Assembly (NCBI GenBank): GCA_024278415.1
Contig: JAJRTI010000325.1
Coordinates: 1-5,971, forward strand
Direction of reading: 5' to 3'
From: Planctomycetota bacterium
GTDB lineage: Bacteria; Planctomycetota; Brocadiia; JAJRTI01
Length of the DNA stretch: 5,971 bases
The notes beneath the pieces were generated by a model. It ran no database searches. It was not told the DNA's origin and worked only from the letters and a program-made list of their open reading frames with translations. Below, piece after piece: positions 1 through 5,890 of this stretch (positions are counted from its first letter, which is position 1; each line of letters starts with the position of its first letter). The position numbers and the translations under genes are program-made.

Positions 1-46
1 GATGGTTGATGGTGGAGCAGATCCCGACTACCCCAGATCAGCCATC
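1..46. repeat. Heptad-based inverted repeat at the window edge
   Basis: The left edge starts with two 7-base units, GATGGTT and GATGGTG. The related unit GATGGCT is on the opposite strand at 40-46. Bases 1-10 (GATGGTTGAT) pair with 37-46 (ATCAGCCATC) as a 10-bp stem with one G-T wobble and a 26-base loop. The units match those at 3808-3880, so this looks like a second copy of the same repeat, cut by the window boundary. It lies 39 bases beyond the stop codon of the minus-strand gene at 85-753 and could end that transcript, but no T-run follows it. Confidence 0.55.
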
Positions 47-84
47 GTGTGACAGGCGATTCTAACGCGACGCGGCGACTGGGG

Positions 85-753
85 TCAAGATTGGGCGCTT
101 GGGAGTAATGGCGCAGCTTCGAGCGCTTCCTTCACGGCCGAGAGCTTTTCCGCGCCGGCCGCGAGGGCTTCGTCGGCTTGGCGCTGGGTCTCGTCAACGG
201 CCTTGAGGTTCTGAGGCGACGGGTTTTCCAGACAAGCCGCGGCGAACCCCAGGGCGCGCGCCCACAGGCCGTAGGCGTTGAGCAGGTCCGCCTTCGCCTC
301 GTACAGATCGCCCAGCGTGGCCGAAGGCAGAGTCGTGGGCAGCGCGGCGTTGGCGATGGCTTGCTGGACTTGGGCGCATCGCTTGGCGAGCGCATCGAGC
401 GTCGTCTGCACTTCCTCCGCGGTCGCCTTGTCTTGGGCGAGCTTGTCGAACGCGCGGCGGAGTTCGTCCGCGGTGCCCGCGTGCGGCTCTTGTGCTGTCG
501 TGAGCGCGGCCACGTATTCGTCGAGCACCTCCAACTGCTGTTGCCGCTCGTCTTGGGCCGCGCGCAGGTTCATGTCCATCGAGACCTTTTGCACCGCGTA
601 GTAGCCCACCCACACGACCGCGGCGCCTCCGAGCACGCCGACCGCGATGCCGATCCACGTGCTGCGGCCGGACTTGGCCGCGGGGTAGCGCGCCTGGCCA
701 CTGTGCCGAGCAGCGGGGTGCAGCGAGTCGGGGCGGTGGAAAGGGAAGTGCAT
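85..753 (-). CDS. Membrane-anchored coiled-coil protein of unknown function
   Basis: I do not recognise this 222-residue protein as a member of a named family. A short, basic, proline-rich N-terminus (1-30) precedes one clear transmembrane segment at about 32-54 (WIGIAVGVLGGAAVVWVGYYAV). The rest is almost wholly helical, alanine-, glutamate- and glutamine-rich, and probably outside the membrane. Coiled-coil-like stretches lie at about 60-135 and 185-212. There is a single Cys at 126, another at 174, and no visible catalytic motif. A structural or scaffolding role is possible but is inference. The start is the ATG at 753; a GTG four codons upstream (765) is an alternative, and neither has a clear Shine-Dalgarno. 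The frame stays open far upstream, but that part lies opposite the neighbouring coding gene and has no protein-like composition. It is co-directional with the gene at 885-2573, 131 bases away. Confidence 0.6.
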   Translation of the reverse strand: MHFPFHRPDSLHPAARHSGQARYPAAKSGRSTWIGIAVGVLGGAAVVWVGYYAVQKVSMDMNLRAAQDERQQQLEVLDEYVAALTTAQEPHAGTADELRRAFDKLAQDKATAEEVQTTLDALAKRCAQVQQAIANAALPTTLPSATLGDLYEAKADLLNAYGLWARALGFAAACLENPSPQNLKAVDETQRQADEALAAGAEKLSAVKEALEAAPLLPSAQS

Positions 754-827
754 ACGAACGTTCACGCGATGTGGCAGGCCACCTGGAACACTTTCGCCGC
801 GCGCGCGGGCAGCGTGGGTCGAAGTGG

Positions 828-838
828 GGTGCGTCGCC
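828..838. repeat. 11-base motif shared with the 5502-5512 intergenic region
   Basis: GGTGCGTCGCC occurs here, between two genes, and again at 5502-5512 in the repeat-rich intergenic region on the right. Nearby bases (GGCAGGCCA at 774 onward; CAGGCCAGATG at 5490 onward) also look related. This suggests diverged copies of a dispersed repeat, but an 11-base match in GC-rich DNA is weak evidence. Confidence 0.25.
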
Positions 839-850
839 GATGAATGTGAG

Positions 851-868
851 GCGCTCGGCCGCGAGCGC
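851..868 (-). terminator. Hairpin after the secreted-protein gene
   Basis: GCGCTCG (851-857) and CGAGCGC (862-868) form a perfect 7-bp stem with a 4-base loop. It begins 16 bases after the stop codon of the minus-strand gene at 885-2573. No T-tract follows on the minus strand, so it is not a classical intrinsic terminator. It may stabilise the 3' end or pause transcription before the next gene. Confidence 0.4.
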
Positions 869-884
869 GGCGTTGCTGCGCGCG

Positions 885-2573
885 TCAGTTCGTGTGCAGC
901 GGCTTCGCGCGTTGGCGCACAGCGTCGCCGAACGCGGGCAGCAACTTGTACTTGTTGCGCCACGTGGTGTACATGATGCCGCGGCACTTGGGCGTGCGGT
1001 TGCAGGTGTCGATCCAGCCGTTGATGTTGTCGAGCGTGTCGCCATCGTAGTACGCGCCGGCGAGCGTGGCGAAGCCGAGCTTGGAGAAGAAGCTCATGCT
1101 GGCCTCGCGTTTCTTGAAATACCAGCACGCGATCACGAGGTCCTTGGGCACGTGCTCCCACGAGCCGGTGAAGTCGCCGTCCACGAGGTAGTAGTTGCCG
1201 TGCGCGTTGTGGTTGGGGTCGAGCATGTCGGACCAGGCGTAGACCTGGGCATCGGGCCGGACCTGGCGAATGATCTGGACCTGCTTGGTGATGCAGTCTC
1301 CGAGGATTTCGCCCATGGTCATGCCCCGCGCTTTGCAGGCCGCGCACGAGCCGCCGGCGCGGATCTCGTCCATGCTGAGAAACCACTGGGCTGGGTCGAG
1401 GTGCTTCTTGATCGCGGCCGCGGACTCACGCCACAGGTCGTAGAGCTTGGGCTCGGACATGCACACGCTCACCTGCCCGCGGTTGATGGCGACGCCGTGG
1501 TAGTAACTCACGAGCAGGCGCTGGCCGTCGCGGATGCGGCTGTTGGGCGTGAGTTGGATCGTGGGGCTGTCCGCGCGCGGGCGGCGGAAGTTGAGCTTGT
1601 CGTCGCGGATGGGCTCGAAATCCCGGCCTTCCTCGTACGCGACGCCGTCTTCGCTCTTGACGCTGATGGGCGCGCCTGGCCGGCGGATCACGTTCACGAG
1701 CGCAAGGGGGTCGATGCGGAAGTCGTCGAGCCAGACCTTGCCCGACTTCCCGCCCCACACGCCAGCGTAGATGCGGACGCGATCGTATTGAAGACTGTTG
1801 AAGATGAGCGACACCCGGCGCCAGCCCGTGGTCGGCTGAATGCGAACCCTCAGCGGAGCGATCGGGCCTTTGGGGCTGTAGACCTGCACCCTGAACGCGT
1901 TCGTCGGCTCCAGCGACTCCGTCTTGACCCAACACGAGACGCGGTACTGGCCGTAGGGCCGCACCGCGACGATTTGCATGACCCGGCCGTGGCCGTGCTT
2001 GAACTTGCCGAAGCCCTCGAACCGCAGCGAGGCCTTGCCGCTGTGGCGAACCGCGGTATCCACGAATGACACCTGGCCGGGCTTGTCGTGGAAGTTGTAG
2101 CCGGCCATGCGGTTGCCCGTGAACTCCTCGAAGCCAGGGTTGGCGAACGCGGTCTCGCGTTCAGGCGCCAAACGCGCCACACCGCCCTTGGCGACAAACG
2201 GCGCGTCGCGGCACGGCAGCCCCGCGGCGAGGTTGGGATCAATGCCGAGACACGTGCCGTACCCGACACTCCAGATGATCGGAATGATGTCGATGCCCTT
2301 GGCCCGGCAGATGGCTTTGACGCGGTCGAGCCGCGCGAGCCGGTCCGGCTTCCATCGGCCCACGGCTTCGAGCCCTCCGGCGAGCACCATGCCGTTGAGG
2401 CCATGCTGGCTCGCAGTGGCCACGATCTGCTCGATGTCGGCGACATGCTCGTCGCGCGTGAGGCTGCGTGAGACGTAGACCCAGCGCTTGGGGTAGGGCG
2501 CTTGTTGGGCCGCGAGCAGAGGCGCGGCGCCGGCGCAAAAGAAGGCGGCGGCCAATAGGGTATTGATCTTCAT
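885..2573 (-). CDS. Secreted glycosidase-like protein with an inserted carbohydrate-binding-like domain
   Basis: A 562-residue protein with a Sec signal peptide (MKINTLLAAAFFCAGAAPLLAA, cleavage near residue 22). The layout suggests a TIM barrel split by an insertion. Barrel-like strands come first (VYVSRSL 32-38, GMVLAGG 61-67, IDIIPIIW 94-101). A CBM4/9-like beta-sandwich follows from NPGFEE (145-150) to VWLDDFRID (280-288). After a linker, barrel elements resume at about 368. The motif SMDEIRAGG (400-408) carries adjacent Asp402-Glu403, as in GH20-type substrate-assisted hexosaminidases, so a glycosidase role on an extracellular glycan is inferred. Cys410 and Cys413 form a CxxC. YAWSDMLDP (445-453) and YTTWRNKYK (535-543) look like further barrel-end motifs. 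The first ATG of the long frame, 50 codons upstream, is rejected because the signal peptide begins at this ATG. The Shine-Dalgarno is weak. Family assignment is uncertain; the secreted carbohydrate-active character is more secure. Confidence 0.75.
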   Translation of the reverse strand: MKINTLLAAAFFCAGAAPLLAAQQAPYPKRWVYVSRSLTRDEHVADIEQIVATASQHGLNGMVLAGGLEAVGRWKPDRLARLDRVKAICRAKGIDIIPIIWSVGYGTCLGIDPNLAAGLPCRDAPFVAKGGVARLAPERETAFANPGFEEFTGNRMAGYNFHDKPGQVSFVDTAVRHSGKASLRFEGFGKFKHGHGRVMQIVAVRPYGQYRVSCWVKTESLEPTNAFRVQVYSPKGPIAPLRVRIQPTTGWRRVSLIFNSLQYDRVRIYAGVWGGKSGKVWLDDFRIDPLALVNVIRRPGAPISVKSEDGVAYEEGRDFEPIRDDKLNFRRPRADSPTIQLTPNSRIRDGQRLLVSYYHGVAINRGQVSVCMSEPKLYDLWRESAAAIKKHLDPAQWFLSMDEIRAGGSCAACKARGMTMGEILGDCITKQVQIIRQVRPDAQVYAWSDMLDPNHNAHGNYYLVDGDFTGSWEHVPKDLVIACWYFKKREASMSFFSKLGFATLAGAYYDGDTLDNINGWIDTCNRTPKCRGIMYTTWRNKYKLLPAFGDAVRQRAKPLHTN

Positions 2574-2655
2574 TTGGGCCACTCGGTCGCAGGGGGGATG
2601 GGTTCGAAGACAGCGGGGCCATGGGCTCACACACGCGGCGCGAGCCGAGAAGGGG

Positions 2656-2684
2656 AGCGTAGGCCGTGCGCACCGGAAAGTCAA
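2656..2684 (-). promoter_or_regulatory. Possible sigma70-like promoter for the secreted glycosidase-like gene
   Basis: On the minus strand, TTGACT (2679-2684) and TACGCT (2656-2661) are separated by 17 bases. The -35 box matches five of six consensus positions and the -10 box only three. It would give a leader of roughly 75 bases before the ATG at 2573. It is the best match I saw in the divergent region for this gene. Confidence 0.33.
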
Positions 2685-2753
2685 TGCGTGTGCGGGGGCT
2701 TGAATGCTGTTGAGCGTTTGCATGAATTGCGGGCGGCCGGAGTCGCAGGGTCC

Positions 2754-2781
2754 TTGACCGCACAGTCGCGCCGGTTAGAAT
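2754..2781 (+). promoter_or_regulatory. Sigma70-like promoter for accA
   Basis: TTGACC (2754-2759) and TAGAAT (2776-2781) are separated by 16 bases, and each matches the consensus at five of six positions. Transcription would begin near 2788-2790. That leaves about 50 bases of leader before the GTG start at 2839, but only about 15 before the alternative TTG at 2803. It sits in the 265-base gap between divergent genes. Confidence 0.55.
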
Positions 2782-2823
2782 ACAGAACTCAAGTGAACGG
2801 CCTTGGCCGAGTTGGCACCTACT

Positions 2824-2828
2824 GGGAG
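2824..2828 (+). promoter_or_regulatory. Ribosome binding site that selects the accA GTG start
   Basis: GGGAG lies ten bases before the GTG at 2839. The upstream in-frame TTG at 2803 has no purine-rich Shine-Dalgarno in front of it. The spacing is slightly long, but this site supports the shorter 325-residue protein. Confidence 0.5.
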
Positions 2829-2838
2829 CATCGCCGAC

Positions 2839-3816
2839 GTGAGCCCCATCATCTATCGTGCACTGGAGGGCGGCGACGTGTTGCCGTTCGAGGCGCCTCT
2901 CCGGGAGCTTGACGAGCAGATCGAGGCTTTGCGCCGCTCCGCCCGGGAGGCGGACCTCGACGCGGCGGACGCTCTGGCCAGCGAACGGGCGGACGTGCGC
3001 CGGCGCATCTATGCCAATCTCACGCCTTGGGATCGCGTGTGCTTGGCGCGGCATCCGGGCCGGCCCACCGCGGACGACTACCTGGCCGGCATGTGCGATG
3101 ATTGTTTCGAACTACGCGGCGACCGGCGAAGCGCCGATGACCCGGCCATGTTTGCCGGCCTGGCGAACGTAGGGGGCCGGCGCATCGTAATCATTGCCGA
3201 CCGCAAGGGCCACGCGGCGGGCGAGAATCGAGACATGGGCTTCGGCATGGCCAAGCCGGAAGGCTACCGCAAAGCGTTGCGCGCGATGAAGCTCGCGGAG
3301 AAATTCGGCCTGCCGGTCGTCTCGCTCATTGACACCCCCGGCGCGAGCCCGACCATCGACGCGGAGGACCGCGGCCAGGCGCAGGCCATCGCGGAGAACC
3401 TCGCTGCCATGAGCCAACTGCGCACGCCCATTCTGTCGCTCATCGTGGGTGAGGGCGGGAGCGCCGGCGCGCTGGCCATCGGCATGGCCGATTGGCTGGG
3501 CCTGTTGGAAAATGCGTATTACACCGTCGTGTCGCCCGAAGGCGCGGCCGCGGTGCTGTGGCACGACCCGGAGCGCGCAGCCGATGCCGCACAAGCGCTC
3601 AAGCTGACCGCGCACGAACTCGTCGAGTTGGGCATCGCGGACGACGTCATCGCCGAGCCTTTCAGCGCGGCCCACATGGACAAGCTCGCGACGGTCGAGT
3701 GCGTGCGGGAGGCCCTCATTCAGCAAGTCGACCGCTTTGCCAGCGAGCCCGTCGACGATCTCCTGGCCCGCCGCTACGCGCACTACCGGCATGTCGGCGT
3801 CGCCCCGAATGGTTGA
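2839..3816 (+). CDS. accA: Acetyl-CoA carboxylase carboxyltransferase subunit alpha
   Basis: The cytoplasmic alpha subunit of the carboxyltransferase that, with AccD, transfers the carboxyl group from biotin carboxyl-carrier protein to acetyl-CoA, making malonyl-CoA for fatty acid synthesis. From the GTG start it has 325 residues, close to E. coli AccA (319). Family landmarks run in order: helical N-terminus with ELDEQIEAL (23-31), ARHPGRPTADDY (70-81), ELRGDR (91-96), GFGMAKPEGYRKALR (135-149), IDTPGAS (164-170), the glycine-rich GEGGSAGALAIG (204-215) and VSPEGAAAVLW (231-241). E. coli has DTPGAYPG where this protein has DTPGASPT, so Tyr is Ser and Gly is Thr near the active site. GTG 2839 is preferred over TTG 2803 (12 codons upstream) on Shine-Dalgarno and promoter spacing. 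The last two codons and the stop lie inside the 7-base repeat at 3808. No accD is in the window, and a YkgJ-like gene follows 68 bases later. Confidence 0.95.
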   Translation: MSPIIYRALEGGDVLPFEAPLRELDEQIEALRRSAREADLDAADALASERADVRRRIYANLTPWDRVCLARHPGRPTADDYLAGMCDDCFELRGDRRSADDPAMFAGLANVGGRRIVIIADRKGHAAGENRDMGFGMAKPEGYRKALRAMKLAEKFGLPVVSLIDTPGASPTIDAEDRGQAQAIAENLAAMSQLRTPILSLIVGEGGSAGALAIGMADWLGLLENAYYTVVSPEGAAAVLWHDPERAADAAQALKLTAHELVELGIADDVIAEPFSAAHMDKLATVECVREALIQQVDRFASEPVDDLLARRYAHYRHVGVAPNG

Positions 3817-3880
3817 TGGCTGGTGGCTAATGGGGCCGAGTCCTTCTGCATAAACCATCAACCATTGACCCTCAACCATT
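3808..3880. repeat. Inverted array of 7-base repeats between accA and the YkgJ-like gene
   Basis: Rightward 7-base units start at 3808, 3815, 3822 and 3829 (AATGGTT, GATGGCT, GGTGGCT, AATGGGG). Leftward units, read on the minus strand from 3880, are AATGGTT, GAGGGTC, AATGGTT, GATGGTT and TATGCAG. Together they make an inverted array. Bases 3808-3819 (AATGGTTGATGG) and 3855-3866 (CCATCAACCATT) are a perfect 12-bp stem with a 35-base loop. The array starts inside accA, giving it Asn-Gly-stop, and ends four bases before the next ATG. It fills nearly all of the 68-base gap and may act as an attenuator, a partial terminator or a mobile repeat. Confidence 0.7.
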
Positions 3881-3884
3881 CCGC

Positions 3885-4298
3885 ATGATAGTTCCTCTCG
3901 ACCAAGACCTCCTTGCGGTCTACGCGGCGCTTGATAACGAGATCGCGGCCGCGGCTCCCTCGTGCCGCGCGTGCGGGGAGTGTTGCGACTTCCCCAAGCA
4001 GGGGTTCACGCTCTTCGCGACCACGGCGGAGGTCGAGTTAGCCTTACGCCTGGGGCCAGGGCCGGGACGCTGGACGAATCGCCAGTTCTGCCCCTTCCAG
4101 GCCGGCGGCAAGTGCGCGAACCGGCGCTGTCGCCCCCTCGGGTGCCGCACGTATTTTTGTGACGCTGCGTTCGGCGACACCGGGCCGGTGCTCTATGGCA
4201 GGTATCACGATGCGATCAAGGCCGCCATCGACCGGCACGGACACGAGTATCAGTACGGGCCGTACCTGGAGCTGCTGGCGGACGCGTGGGAACGCTAG
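3885..4298 (+). CDS. YkgJ-family cysteine-cluster protein (putative zinc/iron chelating)
   Basis: A 137-residue soluble protein with nine cysteines in the YkgJ/CxxCxxCC pattern. The cluster CRACGECC is at 27-34, and further cysteines lie at 69 (FCPF), 77, 82, 87 and 92, ending in CRPLGCRTYFC (82-92). Members of this family are thought to bind zinc or an iron-sulfur centre, but no reaction is established for most of them, and I cannot assign a substrate. The C-terminal third (about 100-137) is helical and rich in His and Tyr, with no cysteine. The length is normal for a stand-alone member. The ATG at 3885 is the only sensible start; it lacks a Shine-Dalgarno and is preceded almost directly by the heptad repeat array. 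The gene could share the accA transcript or be translated through coupling, and ends just before two strong hairpins. Confidence 0.85.
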   Translation: MIVPLDQDLLAVYAALDNEIAAAAPSCRACGECCDFPKQGFTLFATTAEVELALRLGPGPGRWTNRQFCPFQAGGKCANRRCRPLGCRTYFCDAAFGDTGPVLYGRYHDAIKAAIDRHGHEYQYGPYLELLADAWER

Positions 4299-4318
4299 CC
4301 GCACGCGCCAGCGTGCGG
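4299..4318. terminator. First hairpin between convergent genes
   Basis: CCGCACGC (4299-4306) and GCGTGCGG (4311-4318) form a perfect 8-bp stem with a 4-base loop (GCCA). It starts directly after the TAG of the YkgJ-like gene. No T-run follows on either strand. It is symmetric, so it could act on transcripts from both sides. Confidence 0.55.
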
Positions 4319-4320
4319 GC

Positions 4321-4359
4321 CTGCGGGGCGTCGGGTGAGTCGTGGGAGGCGTCCCGCAG
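4321..4359 (+). terminator. Second hairpin between convergent genes
   Basis: Bases 4321-4332 (CTGCGGGGCGTC) pair with 4348-4359 (GGCGTCCCGCAG) as a 12-bp stem with a 15-base loop. The two non-Watson-Crick positions (4328 with 4352, 4331 with 4349) are G-U pairs only in the plus-strand RNA; in minus-strand RNA they become C-A mismatches. The structure is therefore better formed in the transcript of the upstream YkgJ-like gene. It ends eight bases before the stop codon of the convergent dehydrogenase. Confidence 0.5.
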
Positions 4360-4367
4360 CCTACACG

Positions 4368-5423
<1,056 letters not shown>

Positions 5424-5428
5424 GGGAG

Positions 5429-5436
5429 TCCTCCCT
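5429..5436 (-). promoter_or_regulatory. Strong Shine-Dalgarno of the polyol dehydrogenase gene
   Basis: On the minus strand, AGGGAGGA lies five bases before the ATG at 5423. It fixes the first Met over the alternative Met7. It is the clearest ribosome binding site in the window, whereas the other genes have weak or no sites. Confidence 0.75.
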
Positions 5437-5467
5437 CATGCGATGTGTTGTTGGTGGGTGTGAGGGC

Positions 5468-5496
5468 AGTATAGCGTTGATAGTGGCAGCAGGCCA
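5468..5496 (-). promoter_or_regulatory. Possible promoter of the polyol dehydrogenase gene
   Basis: On the minus strand, TATACT (5468-5473) matches the -10 consensus at five of six positions. A weak -35 (TGGCCT, 5491-5496) stands 17 bases upstream. The predicted leader is about 38 bases. The -35 overlaps the edge of the repeat region, so the repeats could influence this promoter. Confidence 0.42.
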
Positions 5497-5497
5497 G

Positions 5498-5578
5498 ATG
5501 TGGTGCGTCGCCACACCTCAGGGCACTCGCGGCGGACGGCCTCGTCCGCCGTTGCGCGTCATCCGCTCATGTGGTGCG
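5498..5578. repeat. Direct repeat ATGTGGTGCG flanking a 9-bp hairpin
   Basis: ATGTGGTGCG occurs at 5498-5507 and again at 5569-5578, 71 bases apart. Between them, CGGCGGACG (5530-5538) and CGTCCGCCG (5543-5551) make a perfect 9-bp stem with a 4-base loop (GCCT). The first repeat also folds on itself: TGTGG (5499-5503) pairs with CCACA (5511-5515). The layout, short direct repeats around a hairpin, is that of a small non-coding repeat element. No protein-coding signal is visible here. Confidence 0.5.
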
Positions 5579-5590
5579 GGACGAGGGCAT

Positions 5591-5689
5591 CTGCCCCAAA
5601 GGGGCAGCGGATATCAGCCCAGGGTTGCGAGCGCAGCTCGCTACCCTGGGTGCGAGGATGTGCGAATCCAACGTTCCCTGAAAGGGAAC
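5591..5689 (+). repeat. Three-hairpin repeat element, copy 1
   Basis: Hairpin 1 is CTGCCCC/GGGGCAG (5591-5607, loop AAA). The 10-base linker CGGATATCAG (5608-5617) follows. Hairpin 2 spans 5618-5650: outer arms CCCAGGGT and ACCCTGGG, a T-T mismatch, then inner arms GCGAGC and GCTCGC with loop GCA. After 22 bases comes hairpin 3, GTTCCCT/AGGGAAC (5673-5689, loop GAA). The same order and linker recur in inverted orientation at 5783-5875. It resembles REP-like or other non-autonomous hairpin repeats dispersed in bacterial genomes; no transposase is in the window. Confidence 0.85.
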
Positions 5690-5782
5690 CAGAAACCCCG
5701 AGGCCCAGTCAGTCCCAGATGGACCTGTCATCGTACATGGGATCCTTCTTCGTCCTTGTCGGTAGACGGCAAATGCGTTCCG
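5690..5782. other. Spacer between the two inverted three-hairpin copies
   Basis: These 93 bases separate the two copies. They are noticeably less GC-rich than the genes and hold no convincing coding sequence. A weak inverted pair, TCCCA (5713-5717) and TGGGA (5738-5742), is the only structure I see. If the two copies and the spacer move as a unit, this is its core. Confidence 0.4.
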
Positions 5783-5875
5783 CATCCCTTTCAGGGATGT
5801 GGTCTGTGGGGGGGCATCGCTCTCCCAAGGTAGCTTCGCAACCTTGGGCTGATATCCGCATCCCCGTTGGGGATG
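5783..5875 (-). repeat. Three-hairpin repeat element, copy 2 (inverted)
   Basis: Read on the minus strand, hairpin 1 is CATCCCC/GGGGATG (5859-5875, loop AAC). The linker CGGATATCAG (5849-5858) is identical to copy 1. Hairpin 2 spans 5824-5848: outer arms CCCAAGGT and ACCTTGGG, a T-T mismatch, and a shortened inner stem GC/GC with loop GAA. After 24 bases comes hairpin 3, CATCCCT/AGGGATG (5783-5799, loop GAA). Sequence changes relative to copy 1 fall as compensatory pairs in all three stems, and the inner stem of hairpin 2 is shortened symmetrically. Confidence 0.85.
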
Positions 5876-5878
5876 GCC

Positions 5879-5890
5879 GAGCCGCGGCTC
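5879..5890. repeat. Perfect 12-bp palindrome at a stop codon
   Basis: GAGCCGCGGCTC is a perfect palindrome without a loop. It begins three bases after copy 2 of the three-hairpin element and overlaps the stop codon (5889-5891) of the truncated minus-strand gene by two bases. It could be a protein-binding site, the outer boundary of the repeat, or chance in GC-rich DNA. Confidence 0.45.

Noticed and set aside
771..2069. Long plus-strand open frame of 432 codons opposite the secreted glycosidase-like gene
   Set aside because: It mirrors the coding strand of a gene with a signal peptide and recognisable domains. Its product is low-complexity, rich in Val, Ala, Arg and His, typical of an antisense shadow in GC-rich DNA.
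2574..2723. Upstream extension of the secreted glycosidase-like protein by 50 residues
   Set aside because: It would bury a clean Sec signal peptide inside the protein, and the extra residues have no protein-like pattern. The ATG at 2573 is the better start.
2803..2838. TTG start for accA giving 337 residues
   Set aside because: There is no Shine-Dalgarno before it and the predicted transcript would leave only about 15 leader bases. The GTG at 2839 has GGGAG in front and gives a family-typical length.
3808..3880. CRISPR array
   Set aside because: The units are seven bases long without unique spacers and are arranged as an inverted array; nothing resembles CRISPR repeats and no cas gene is present.
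5591..5875. Insertion sequence or autonomous transposon
   Set aside because: No transposase is encoded between or near the two inverted copies and no target-site duplication is evident. At most this is a non-autonomous element.
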